Shown here one piece after another: positions 1 to 8,874 of a DNA stretch of 64,000 nt. Under the pieces are notes generated by a model that was not told the origin of the DNA, did no database searches, and worked only from the letters and a program-made list of their open reading frames with translations. The position numbers and the translations under genes are program-made. Position 1 is the first letter of the stretch; each line of letters opens with the position of its first letter. This DNA comes from a virus. The DNA is taken from positions 1-64,000 of IMG/VR virus record IMGVR_UViG_3300040751_001712; one strand, given 5' to 3'.

Positions 1-171
1 TCAGGAGAAGATAGATATTACGGTTATGATATGGATGAAGATGATTTAAATTTAGAATTAGTAGTTTATAACGGGAATTTATTAGATGGTTACAGTAGAG
101 CGACCAAACTTTTAAATAATGATTTTAATGCAAAAACTAATGCGTTTGTGTTAGATATAGAAACTAAGTAG
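1..171 (+). CDS. 3' end of a possible ParB/Srx-like domain protein (partial)
   Basis: An open frame enters from the left edge and stops at 169-171, giving the last 56 residues of a protein whose start lies outside the window. The motif GNLLDGYSRATKLL resembles the 'G-x-hydrophobic-DG-x-x-R' nucleotide-binding loop of ParB/Srx-type domains, which are common as single-domain proteins in T4-like phages. Only this loop supports the family, so the assignment is tentative. The stop is followed two bases later by the next ATG, so the two genes are probably co-translated. Confidence 0.45.
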   Translation, partial: SGEDRYYGYDMDEDDLNLELVVYNGNLLDGYSRATKLLNNDFNAKTNAFVLDIETK

Positions 172-173
172 AT

Positions 174-2555
174 ATGAAAACCTACAACCTACTAATAGAA
201 TCTAAATTAGAAGAGCTTATAAATACCTTAAATGAAGAAGTATTTAATTTTAAAGGTCTTGACGATGACGCAAAAGATAGAATATTTTCTATATTTAAGG
301 ATTCTTATGAAAAATCATTAGGCACATCTTGGTCTAAGGATAAGTTCTTAAGTAGAGCAAACAACTGGGAGTTTTATGGAACAGAGAAAGGTTTTGTAGC
401 AGTAAGACCTCAAAGGTCAGGTCTATATAAGTTAGTAGGCGTTGCAGGTAATATGCGAGATATTTTAAAAGGATTAAATGAATTAGAATCTAAGAATGTT
501 CCTGTTTGGGGGATGGTAAGTTCCGATATAAAGTCTATGGCTGAAAAGAAAGGGTTTAAAACTCCTTCCAAGTTAATGTTAAAGATGATTTATAAGTTTA
601 TACCTAAAAGCGTTTTTGGTGGAGTTGATACTCAAATAAATAAGGATGGTAGTATAACTTTAAAATACTCAGATGTTGGTGACGCAAAAAAATATTTTAT
701 CGGTAATGATAAATATTTTCAAAAGATAAAGAAGGATATAATGCCTTCTTTAAAAGATAAGTTAAAGTTATTTGAGGACATTACAGCAGGTAGGATGATA
801 GTATATCATAGAACTGAAAGTTATAAAGAAGTGCCTAAAGGAGTTGCTGCTGATGGTTGGAGGATAGGTCACGGTGATTACTATGGTCCTGGAATTTATA
901 CTAACTATAAGTTTGAAGGAACTCAAACGAGTTATTCTAAAAACTATGGTGATATAATAATAGAGTCGAGAGTTTTAAACTTAAAAGATTTTTTAATATT
1001 AGATAAAGAACCTGCTAAAAAAGTGTATGGAACTGACTACTCTGTAGAGTCTCAGCTTAAAAAAATACTTAAAGGTAAGTGGAATACTTACAAAAATACT
1101 GAAGAGGTAAGAACTCTTATTACTAAAATGAAAGATTGGCCAGAAAAACCTGGAGAAATATATAAAAAGTTTTATGATTCAAGTAAAAAAGATGTTGTAC
1201 CATATTTTAGAGGAGTAGTATATGATGGATACAGGGATGCTTATACTTGTATTATATATGATAGAAACAATGTCGAGCCGTTAAGATACAGTTTAGATGA
1301 TGGTAAAACTTGGACATTGATTAATAATAAAAATATTCTAAAAAGAATAAAATCTGGTAAATTTAAAACTAAAAATTTACGCAACATTCATCTTATGAAC
1401 AAAGTTGGATTAGAAAAACTTGAGGATATAGATGTAAACGATATAAAGAAACTTCCAAAAAATGAGTTAGATTATTTTATTGACAAGGTTTCGGATATTA
1501 GTCAATATATTAGTAGTGATATCTATAATGTTTTACCAAAAGATAAAAAACAATCTTACATAGAAAAGAAAGTTGAAAAAGGCTATGAGATATCAGACGA
1601 ACATTACGAAGATGCTTCTGACGAATTAAAAAAATTATATATAAAAAAGATAGCTGAAAAAGGCCATCCTCTAACAGACCAACAATACGAAGATGCTTCT
1701 GACGAATTAAGAAAATTATATATAGAAAATAGAGTTAAAGATGGGTTTTATCTAACAGACCAACAATACAAAAATACTTCTGACGAATTAAAAAAGTTTT
1801 ATATAGAAAATATGGCTAAAAGTAGCTATAATCTACCAAACGAACTATACAAAGATGCTTCTGACGAATTAAAAAAATTATATATAGAAAAGAGAGTTGA
1901 AAAAGGCTATGATTTAACAGACCAACAATACGAAGATGCTTCTGACGAATTAAGAAAATTATATATAGAAAAGAGAGTTAAAGATGGGTTTTATCTAACA
2001 AACGAACAATACAAAGATGTTTTTGACGAATTAAAAAAATTATATATAGAAAAGAGAGTTGAAAAAGGCTATGAGATATCAGACCAACAATACGAAGATG
2101 CTTCTGACGAATTAAAAAAGTTTTATATAGAAAAGATGGTTGAAATAGGCTATACTCTATCAGACCAACAATACGAAGATTCTTCTGACGAATTAAAAAA
2201 ATTATATATAGAAAAGATAACTGAAAGAGGGTTTCTTCTATCAATCCAACAATACAAAAATTCTTCTGACGAATTAAAAAAGTTTTATATAGAGAAAACA
2301 GTTGAAAATGGGAATTTTCTAACAAACCGACAATATAATGATTCTTCTGACGAATTAAGAAAATTATATATAGAGAAAAGAGTTGAAAATGGGTATCATC
2401 TCGGAGACCAACAATACAACAATTCTTCTGACGAATTAAAAAAATTATATGTAGAAAAGACAGTTGAAAATGGGGGTTTTCTAACAAACCAACAATTACA
2501 AGATTCTTCTGAAGAATTAAAAAAGTTTTATATAGAAAAGAAAAAGAATACTTAA
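174..2555 (+). CDS. ADP-ribosyltransferase-like protein with GNAT-like N-terminus and 27-residue repeat array
   Basis: 793 residues in three parts. Residues about 20-140 read like a degenerate GNAT fold (FYGTEKGFVAVRP, then PVWGMVSSDIKSMAEKKGF). Residues about 205-290 carry IVYHRT, then GDYYGPGIYT and a following aromatic-rich strand. This order of His and G-x-G-x-Y-x-T is seen in ADP-ribosyltransferases and PARP-like folds, which transfer ADP-ribose from NAD+ to a target. From about residue 475 to the end there are 12 tandem 27-residue units of the type QQYEDASDELKKLYIEKRVE, with one degenerate unit before them. The repeats are charged and predicted helical. I do not recognise their family. 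T4-like phages inject ART enzymes (Alt, ModA, ModB) to modify host proteins, so an injected effector is a reasonable inference. The catalytic Glu was not identified. Confidence 0.6.
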   Translation: MKTYNLLIESKLEELINTLNEEVFNFKGLDDDAKDRIFSIFKDSYEKSLGTSWSKDKFLSRANNWEFYGTEKGFVAVRPQRSGLYKLVGVAGNMRDILKGLNELESKNVPVWGMVSSDIKSMAEKKGFKTPSKLMLKMIYKFIPKSVFGGVDTQINKDGSITLKYSDVGDAKKYFIGNDKYFQKIKKDIMPSLKDKLKLFEDITAGRMIVYHRTESYKEVPKGVAADGWRIGHGDYYGPGIYTNYKFEGTQTSYSKNYGDIIIESRVLNLKDFLILDKEPAKKVYGTDYSVESQLKKILKGKWNTYKNTEEVRTLITKMKDWPEKPGEIYKKFYDSSKKDVVPYFRGVVYDGYRDAYTCIIYDRNNVEPLRYSLDDGKTWTLINNKNILKRIKSGKFKTKNLRNIHLMNKVGLEKLEDIDVNDIKKLPKNELDYFIDKVSDISQYISSDIYNVLPKDKKQSYIEKKVEKGYEISDEHYEDASDELKKLYIKKIAEKGHPLTDQQYEDASDELRKLYIENRVKDGFYLTDQQYKNTSDELKKFYIENMAKSSYNLPNELYKDASDELKKLYIEKRVEKGYDLTDQQYEDASDELRKLYIEKRVKDGFYLTNEQYKDVFDELKKLYIEKRVEKGYEISDQQYEDASDELKKFYIEKMVEIGYTLSDQQYEDSSDELKKLYIEKITERGFLLSIQQYKNSSDELKKFYIEKTVENGNFLTNRQYNDSSDELRKLYIEKRVENGYHLGDQQYNNSSDELKKLYVEKTVENGGFLTNQQLQDSSEELKKFYIEKKKNT
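1596..2552 (+). repeat. 81-bp in-frame tandem repeat array (12 units)
   Basis: Twelve direct repeats with an 81-base period (for example the core gcttctgacgaatta at 1695 recurs at 1776 as acttctgacgaatta) encode 27-residue units of the preceding protein. Units differ mainly at the loop positions (for example YEISD, FYLTD, YDLTD), while the core SDELKK(L/F)YIEK is kept. The last unit is truncated by the stop codon. Confidence 0.9.
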
Positions 2556-2573
2556 AAAATAATCCATAAAAGT

Positions 2574-3131
2574 ATGATAAAACTCAAAGAACTATTACCA
2601 ATATCAGAAGGTCTACAATACCACATAGACAATAAGATACCTATTATGGAAAACATCTATAGGTATTCTTCTGATAAATTTTTGGAATTATTTAGAGAAT
2701 GTCGTACCTTACACAATAAAGGTAAAATACAGTTATGCGAAGAGGACATAAATCTATTAGAAACCACAGATATTGGAGAATACGGACTATACGAAGGAAA
2801 CAAAGTTCCTCTCGATATGCCAATGGTAGAAGCGGAGTATCAAGGAAAAGACGTTCAATTAGGAAAGCCAAAGAGAGGGGGTAGTAAGAAGTTTTATGTG
2901 TATGTAAGAGACCCACAATCCAAAAACATAAAAAAAGTATCTTTTGGTGCTAAAGATGGGGGTGGTAAGTTGTCTGTAAAGTTAGATGACCCAAAGAGAA
3001 GAAAAGCATTTGCAGATAGGCACGATTGTAAAAATAAAAAAGATAGGACATCTCCAGGATATTGGTCATGCAGAATCCCAAGATTTTGGAAAACCCTGGG
3101 AGGAAGTAAAAACTATTCAGGATATTGGTAG
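2574..3131 (+). CDS. conserved phage protein with basic C-terminal domain, function unknown
   Basis: 185 residues. The C-terminal half, from about residue 100, has the pattern KFYVYVRDP-KKVSFGAKDGG-KLSVKLDDPKRRKAFADRHDC-KDRTSPGYWSCRIPRFWK. I associate this basic domain with uncharacterised proteins of T4-like and other large phages. It contains a paired Asp-Pro/Arg-Arg turn, two Cys and a Gly-Tyr-Trp end. The N-terminal half has no recognised domain. The gene follows the ART-like protein by 18 bases and is followed two bases after its stop by the next ATG. No function can be stated. Confidence 0.6.
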   Translation: MIKLKELLPISEGLQYHIDNKIPIMENIYRYSSDKFLELFRECRTLHNKGKIQLCEEDINLLETTDIGEYGLYEGNKVPLDMPMVEAEYQGKDVQLGKPKRGGSKKFYVYVRDPQSKNIKKVSFGAKDGGGKLSVKLDDPKRRKAFADRHDCKNKKDRTSPGYWSCRIPRFWKTLGGSKNYSGYW

Positions 3132-3133
3132 AT

Positions 3134-3412
3134 ATGGAACAACCTTTTGAAGAGCTAATAGGAACGTATGATAAGTCCGTAAGAGTTTTCAGTAGTGATA
3201 TAGATGAAGAAGATTTAGTATGGCATAGAGATAGAGAAGATAGGCTATTACAAATTGTTGGGGAGATGAGCGATTGGCAAATACAATTAGAAAACCAACT
3301 ACCTCAAAACATAGATGGGGTGTTTATACCTAAAGAAACTTACCACAGACTCATAAAAGGAAGTGGTTCTGTTATAATTGAAGTTAGAAAGTATGTGGAT
3401 ACACAAGAATAA
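3134..3412 (+). CDS. small hypothetical protein
   Basis: 92 acidic residues starting MEQPFEELIGTYD. I chose the ATG at 3134 because it sits two bases after the previous stop (tag-at-atg), a spacing used repeatedly in this genome. A longer reading from a TTG at 3125 would overlap the previous gene. There is no recognisable domain, signal peptide or membrane segment. The 3' end overlaps the next gene by 20 bases, which suggests translational coupling. Confidence 0.6.
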   Translation: MEQPFEELIGTYDKSVRVFSSDIDEEDLVWHRDREDRLLQIVGEMSDWQIQLENQLPQNIDGVFIPKETYHRLIKGSGSVIIEVRKYVDTQE

Positions 3413-3797
3413 GCCTGTAGATTCTTTAGAAGATATGCCTAAAGGTGCTATAGGTTTTATATATGAGATAACTCATATTCCTTCCGATAAAAAGTATATA
3501 GGTAAAAAGATATTACACCACAATAAAAAGTTACCTCCTTTAAAAGGCAAAAAGCGAGCGAGAAGAGTAATAAAAGAATCAGACTGGAAAACATACTATG
3601 GATCTAATGATGAAATTAAATCTATGATAAAAGAAGGTAAGCAGTCTGAATTTACAAGAAAAATACTTATATTCGCAACTAGTAAAAAACAGTTATCTTA
3701 TTTAGAGGCTAAAGAACAGTTTAAAAGAGGGGTTTTAGAAAGAGATGACTATTTTAACACTAACATATTAGGAAGGTTTTATAGTAAAGATGTATAA
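3393..3797 (+). CDS. GIY-YIG-type nuclease (Seg-like), putative
   Basis: 134 residues from the ATG at 3393 (a TTG at 3378 would add five residues). The N-terminal domain reads GFIYEITHIPSDKKYIGKK, matching the paired 'G-x-I-Y' and 'Y-I-G' strands of GIY-YIG nucleases. It is followed by a basic segment, W-K-T-Y-Y-G-S and a helical stretch with a Glu-containing LSYLEAKEQF. This pattern is known from Seg-like homing endonucleases and free-standing repair-like nucleases of T4-like phages. It is small and lacks an obvious extra DNA-binding region, so it may be a conserved phage nuclease rather than a homing enzyme. It sits between a small gene and primase. Confidence 0.65.
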   Translation: MWIHKNKPVDSLEDMPKGAIGFIYEITHIPSDKKYIGKKILHHNKKLPPLKGKKRARRVIKESDWKTYYGSNDEIKSMIKEGKQSEFTRKILIFATSKKQLSYLEAKEQFKRGVLERDDYFNTNILGRFYSKDV

Positions 3798-3802
3798 AAG
3801 TT

Positions 3803-4714
3803 ATGCAAAATCAGAACTCTCAACTAGATATACTTAAAAAGTATCTAGGAGATATGACCCAAAAGAAGGATAATAATTATGCTTTTCATTGTCCTTTTTG
3901 TAATCACCACAAGCAAAAATTGGAGGTAGATTTAGATACTGGTCTATGGAACTGTTGGGTATGCCATACGAGGGGGAAAGGTGTTTCTTATCTTTTGAAA
4001 AAGATGCGGGCAGGGAAAGACGATATACATAAGATAAAAACATACGAAAACTATAATAATAAGGTTTTTGACTTTTCTGAGCAAGTGATAACTCTTCCCG
4101 ACCACTTTTCTCTACTGACTAAAGAAGAGGACAGTGTTATTGCTAAAATATGTTACGATTATCTTTTATCTAGAGGTCTAACTGATGAAGATATTATACG
4201 GTATAAAATAGGATATATTTATTCTGGAAAAAATTTAGGTAATATAGTCATACCTAGTTACAGTAGTTCTGGGTATCTTAACTACTATGTGTTTAAGAAT
4301 CCTAAAACGGGCATGTACTTAAACCCTAAACACCCTAAAAGTCAGGTATTTTTCGATATATTTATTAACTGGAACGATCCTATTGTTATAGTAGAAGGCA
4401 TGCTAGATGCTATATCTGTTCGTTATAACTCTATTCCTCTGTTGGGTAAGATTCTTAACAAGAGGATAAAGAATAAGATACTAAAATCCAGCAACTCTAC
4501 TTACTATATCTGTCTAGATGGTGATGCTAAGAGTTCTGTTATGGCTATAGCTCAGTATCTTATTAGTATAGGTAAGACTGTTTTTAATGTAGAGTTGCCC
4601 TATAATGAAGACCCTTCATCTCTTGGACACAAAAAAGTTTGGGAGATGATCAAAAACTCAAAACTAATAACAGAAAAAGATATTCTATTCAGTTCTTTAC
4701 TAGAAAGTCTATAA
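3803..4714 (+). CDS. DNA primase (CHC2 zinc finger and TOPRIM)
   Basis: 303 residues. Residues 30-54 form a zinc-binding site (C30-x2-C33 and C51-x2-C54), and the surrounding residues fit the DnaG-type CHC2 finger. The TOPRIM domain is visible as VIVEGMLDAIS (Glu199) followed by YICLDGDAKSS (Asp239, Asp241), the residues that bind the catalytic metals. The protein makes RNA primers for lagging-strand synthesis and would pair with the gp41-type helicase encoded at 58120. At 303 residues it is about half the size of bacterial DnaG, since it lacks a helicase-binding C-terminal domain. This is close to the size of T4 gp61. The start follows the previous stop by five bases. Confidence 0.92.
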   Translation: MQNQNSQLDILKKYLGDMTQKKDNNYAFHCPFCNHHKQKLEVDLDTGLWNCWVCHTRGKGVSYLLKKMRAGKDDIHKIKTYENYNNKVFDFSEQVITLPDHFSLLTKEEDSVIAKICYDYLLSRGLTDEDIIRYKIGYIYSGKNLGNIVIPSYSSSGYLNYYVFKNPKTGMYLNPKHPKSQVFFDIFINWNDPIVIVEGMLDAISVRYNSIPLLGKILNKRIKNKILKSSNSTYYICLDGDAKSSVMAIAQYLISIGKTVFNVELPYNEDPSSLGHKKVWEMIKNSKLITEKDILFSSLLESL

Positions 4715-4720
4715 AAATTA

Positions 4721-4728
4721 TATTTATA
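4721..4728 (+). promoter_or_regulatory. putative late promoter, TATTTATAGTAAA
   Basis: TATTTATA followed by GTAAA lies 13 bases before the ATG of the giant fibre gene. The same 13-mer recurs before genes at 12553, 27142, 44664 and 46294. It is the reverse complement of the T4 late core TATAAATA. Assignment is by recurrence and position only. Confidence 0.6.
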
Positions 4729-4741
4729 GTAAAGAAACTAA

Positions 4742-7700
4742 ATGGCTATAAAGTCTTTTATAGATACAGGTGCTATATGGGATGGAGATACTTATAGTGT
4801 AAAATACTTTGGAGTATCTAAAAACTTTACAGAACTAAAGTTAGGTAAAAACACCATTACCTTATCTCCTAGTGTAGCTATAGTACCAGGAACTAAGTTA
4901 GAAGTAGAAGTTTTAGATAGAAATGGTAATAGAGTACAGGTAGAGTATCCTAATCAAATTACTCCTAATGGCTCTAATATCTTACATATAACTATAACAG
5001 AGGAGACATTATCAGGGGTTTGTAGGTTTTTTATAAGAGGTACTGCTTTTTATGATGCTGATACTGGTCAGCAGTTAGATACTTCTTATCCTAATGTTAT
5101 TTGGAGAGGTATATCTTCTATAAAAAAATTAGAAGATGAAGAGACTCCAGAAGATCCTGAAGATTTAGTATTTGAAAAAGATAAGAAAGATATTTCTGTA
5201 AATGTGCAGTCTAAGTGTCTTCCTTATCAGGATAAAGGTGGTGTAGAAAGGCCTACAGAGCATACTGGTACAGGCACTTTAACTTACAATTCTGTAACAA
5301 CTTCTAGCACCTTTTCTCCGAATATAGCAGATAAGCCTACTACAAAATCTAGTACTTCCAGCAGACCTATTTCTCAAGTAAATAACTCTCAATCTAATAC
5401 CACTTTAGGAAGTCCTACATCTAATTCTGATGGGTTTCCTACTTTGGTTAGTTCTGCGGCTGAGTTTACGGCTGATATGGTAGGGTCTACTATTACCATA
5501 ACTCCTAACATAAATTCTTTTGTACCTACTCAATTACTGTCTGTTATAGGAGTATTACCAGATTTTACCGCTACTATAATAGAAGTATTAAACTCAACTA
5601 CTGTACGAATAGATAACTCTTTTTCTTATAGTAATCCGCAGCTGAGTCTTTTCGTTCAAGATTTTACATCTTCTTCGTATACTATAAAGTATAATAAGTC
5701 TGTTTCTACTACAGGAGGTCAAAAAGTTACTTGCTATGCCCAGCTTTGTTTTGATAATGTAGCGACTTCTAATGGACAGGTAGATAAAGTGAGAGTGTCT
5801 GCTAAGCCTGTGGGTGCTGTAGGAGATGCTATGTTGTTGGGAGATTTTGATGTGCAGTATCCGAATAAAATGCAGGATACAGGTTCTTTTACAATGGATC
5901 CTAGGACTGGTATAGAGTATAAAAGTGCGGGAGATGTATCATCTAGTGCAGATGTATCTAATTATTATACAGCAGAAACATATCAAACAGTAGCAACAGC
6001 TACCGATTCTTTAAGTGACTTCAACTATCAGTCACTAGGTTCTGCTCCAACACCTACCCATAGTGATGATAAACTCATGCACAGTTTGTCTACATCAGCT
6101 CCAGTAGATGGTACTCAGGTAACGGCTATATCTGTAAAAGATCAGTATTTAGGATCTGCAAAAGCAGGGAATGTTTATAAAATAATTTTAAACGCTCATT
6201 CTAGAAAAGACGCTACAGGAAAGACACCTAAAGCACAACTATATATTAGTGGACCAGCTGTAGAAGAGTTTACACAAACTTCTAATACTTTTGGAACTCT
6301 TATAGAGACAATAACTGGGGGAGATGGAGAGACTCAAACTGGACTAGAATACAAGTTTACAGCAGCTTCAGACTCAGATAAAGTAAAACTGTATATCGTT
6401 TTAGATATAGGTACTTGGGATTTTTCTAATATTAAATTAGAACCTTCTTCAAAAACTAATAATACTCCTAATGAGTTTTGTACTCTTGTTCCTTTAGACA
6501 GTCTGCCAGTAAATAAGATAAATGAGGAGTATGTTTTTGTAGTAGATTTTATAGGTAAAAACGGTAAACCTGCTAATATAAAATTAACTACTCAGAGTAT
6601 AACTCTTAATAGTGACGTTACTATAGATGAGTCTTTGGTAATAAATACTTTTAATAGTAGTACCTTAATACAAACGGCTATATCTGGTTCTAGTATTTTT
6701 TATATGTCTGAAGGAGGGGATGAGACTGATGTTAAAACAGAGGATACGTTTTCTTTTGTAGAGGGGGGTGCTATAGATATGTCTTTAAATGTTGGCGGAA
6801 AGTCTCTAACAATATGTCATGAAGACACCTCTACTCAAAGTAGTATAGTTTCAAATGGAAGTCTTTACATAAAAAGTATATGTTTAGATACTTACGGACA
6901 TGTTACTTGTATAGAAACAGAAGCTACTAGCTCAATAGGGGATACTGAAGGAGGGTCTCCTACAGATGACTATGTTTCTGGAGCTTCCTTTAATACAAGT
7001 AATGGAGAGTTAACTTTAAACAGGATATTAGGAGGAAGTGTTACAGTAGACTTAGATGGTAGATATGCTACTTCTGACTCCGATACGGTAACTACCGTAG
7101 GTACTTCTTCTTTAGGAAGCTCTGGAACTATAACTTTGTTGGGGAGCGGTTCAATAGAACTCTTTGAACAAGCGACTGACTCTGGTAGTATTATAACTAT
7201 ATACTCTGATAGTAACCCTTTAAATGTATCAGGAAGTCTAATATCAGGATCTTTTGACGGAGCAACAGCTACTATAGAGTTGTTTAGACAGTCTACTTCT
7301 TCTGTATTTGTTCCTATTTCTTCATTAGATACGAACAATTATGTCTGTGGAGTGTCTTTTAACACTACCAACGGGTGTTTAACTTTAAATAGATTAGGTC
7401 TTTCTGATTTATCAGCTTGTTTAGATGGTAGATATTCTACTTCTCAAGCATCTAATTGTACAATAACATTACAAGGAGACGGTACTGGTATAAATACAGT
7501 GATCGGTGATTTTACACTAGACCAAACTTCTAATGAGACTTTAACTGTCTCACATAAAGATACATCAACACTTTTAGGATCATACGGTACAAATGGCATC
7601 TCCTCCATAACCGTTGATTCACTCGGACACATTACTGCTATATCCACTGCAACCTACTGTACTACAGATACAAATAACTACGTCTGCAATGCTTCTTTTA

Positions 7701-8872
7701 ATACAAGTAATGGAGAGTTAACTTTAAACAGATTAGGACTAGGTGATGTAGTTGTAAATTTTGACGGAAGGTACTGTACTACGGATACAGATACAAATAA
7801 CTACGTCTGCAATGCTTCTTTTAATACAAGTAATGGAGAGTTAACTTTAAACAGGATATTAGGAGGAAGTGTTACAGTAGACTTAGATGGTAGGTACTGT
7901 ACTACGGATACAGATACAAATAACTACGTCTGCAATGCTTCTTTTAATACAAGTAATGGAGAGTTAACTTTAAACAGGATATTAGGAGGAAGTGTTACAG
8001 TAGACTTAGATGGTAGGTACTGTACAACAGTTCCTACTGTGAACGATCCTACAATAAGCGTAACAGGTTTAGATGGTGTGTGTGTCTATGGGGACAATTC
8101 CTTTACTTTAAACCAATCAACACCTGGATGTGTAACTATATGTTCTGTAGACAGTCTTTGTTCTGTTACTGTGAGAGGGTCAACTACAGCTCAAACGGTT
8201 GCTTTCCAAAACTGTGCGTATATTTTTTGCTCTACAGCATTAAACTCTAATATACTACCTCCATCTTCTTTAGGTGTAGGTTTAGTAGGTCCTTTTTATG
8301 CGTGCAATCTAACCGCAGAGCAGTCTCCTACTCATATATTAGCTATAAATAACCCTACAGGAACTTATCAAGGAGGTAGTGCAGAAGTTGTATATACATC
8401 TTTAGATCAATTAAATGCTCAAATATCTGGGAGTATACAGACAAGTCTTGGTACTGATCCTGGAACTTTAGATACTACTACTACAAATATTATATCGGAT
8501 GGGGTTCATTGTCATGCTATAACTACAACTCAAACAGATACTGCTTCGACTATAGTTCAAACTAATGCTTGTGGAGAAATAACTGCTGCTAACTTTATAA
8601 CAACCTCTGATAAGAGATTAAAGAAAGATATAGAGCCTATAAAAAGTGGGCTAGATGTACTACAAAAATTTAACTCATATACTTATCTAAAAAAAGGTAT
8701 ATGTGACGCTGGTTTTATAGCACAAGAGGTGTGTTCGGTATTACCTTATTCTGTACAGGAAGATAGTGAAGGTTTTTTAACTATAAAAGAAAATCATATA
8801 TTAGCTCACATGCATAAGGCTATACTTGAACTAAATAATAAATTAAATTGTTTGGAAACTAAATTAGGTTAA
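4742..8872 (+). CDS. giant tail fibre/adhesin with C-terminal S74 chaperone domain
   Basis: 1376 residues. The first roughly 150 residues form a beta-rich head, probably the virion attachment region. A long Ser/Thr/Gly-rich beta region follows, with repeated units of the type NYVCNASFNTSNGELTLNR-GGSVTVDLDGRY at residues about 740-1090, two of them identical at DNA level. The C-terminus (residues about 1290-1376) starts TTSDKRLKKDIEPI and contains GFIAQEV and a terminal coiled coil. That is the peptidase S74 intramolecular chaperone of endosialidase-type fibres, which trimerises the fibre and is then self-cleaved before the Ser of SDKR. The protein is unusually rich in Cys for an extracellular fibre. 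A late-type promoter precedes it, and the Thr-tract protein gene starts two bases after its stop. Confidence 0.88.
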   Translation: MAIKSFIDTGAIWDGDTYSVKYFGVSKNFTELKLGKNTITLSPSVAIVPGTKLEVEVLDRNGNRVQVEYPNQITPNGSNILHITITEETLSGVCRFFIRGTAFYDADTGQQLDTSYPNVIWRGISSIKKLEDEETPEDPEDLVFEKDKKDISVNVQSKCLPYQDKGGVERPTEHTGTGTLTYNSVTTSSTFSPNIADKPTTKSSTSSRPISQVNNSQSNTTLGSPTSNSDGFPTLVSSAAEFTADMVGSTITITPNINSFVPTQLLSVIGVLPDFTATIIEVLNSTTVRIDNSFSYSNPQLSLFVQDFTSSSYTIKYNKSVSTTGGQKVTCYAQLCFDNVATSNGQVDKVRVSAKPVGAVGDAMLLGDFDVQYPNKMQDTGSFTMDPRTGIEYKSAGDVSSSADVSNYYTAETYQTVATATDSLSDFNYQSLGSAPTPTHSDDKLMHSLSTSAPVDGTQVTAISVKDQYLGSAKAGNVYKIILNAHSRKDATGKTPKAQLYISGPAVEEFTQTSNTFGTLIETITGGDGETQTGLEYKFTAASDSDKVKLYIVLDIGTWDFSNIKLEPSSKTNNTPNEFCTLVPLDSLPVNKINEEYVFVVDFIGKNGKPANIKLTTQSITLNSDVTIDESLVINTFNSSTLIQTAISGSSIFYMSEGGDETDVKTEDTFSFVEGGAIDMSLNVGGKSLTICHEDTSTQSSIVSNGSLYIKSICLDTYGHVTCIETEATSSIGDTEGGSPTDDYVSGASFNTSNGELTLNRILGGSVTVDLDGRYATSDSDTVTTVGTSSLGSSGTITLLGSGSIELFEQATDSGSIITIYSDSNPLNVSGSLISGSFDGATATIELFRQSTSSVFVPISSLDTNNYVCGVSFNTTNGCLTLNRLGLSDLSACLDGRYSTSQASNCTITLQGDGTGINTVIGDFTLDQTSNETLTVSHKDTSTLLGSYGTNGISSITVDSLGHITAISTATYCTTDTNNYVCNASFNTSNGELTLNRLGLGDVVVNFDGRYCTTDTDTNNYVCNASFNTSNGELTLNRILGGSVTVDLDGRYCTTDTDTNNYVCNASFNTSNGELTLNRILGGSVTVDLDGRYCTTVPTVNDPTISVTGLDGVCVYGDNSFTLNQSTPGCVTICSVDSLCSVTVRGSTTAQTVAFQNCAYIFCSTALNSNILPPSSLGVGLVGPFYACNLTAEQSPTHILAINNPTGTYQGGSAEVVYTSLDQLNAQISGSIQTSLGTDPGTLDTTTTNIISDGVHCHAITTTQTDTASTIVQTNACGEITAANFITTSDKRLKKDIEPIKSGLDVLQKFNSYTYLKKGICDAGFIAQEVCSVLPYSVQEDSEGFLTIKENHILAHMHKAILELNNKLNCLETKLG
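7658..8020 (+). repeat. 41-residue tandem repeats in the fibre gene (two identical 123-bp copies)
   Basis: Units 7775-7897 and 7898-8020 appear identical base for base. Unit 7658-7774 is a 117-base diverged copy. Looser copies occur near 6967-7066 and 7333-7437. Each encodes a Cys-containing beta unit ending in DLDGRY. Perfect identity of two units implies recent duplication. Confidence 0.88.
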
Positions 8873-8874
8873 CA

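Noticed and set aside
1978-2487. Long open frame on the minus strand with repeated FLIRQKN segments
   Set aside because: It is the antisense image of the 81-bp repeats of the ART-like gene. Its repeats follow the sense gene, and the real gene extends well beyond it on both sides.
1596-2552. CRISPR-like array
   Set aside because: The units are 81 bases, contiguous and coding, with no unique spacers.
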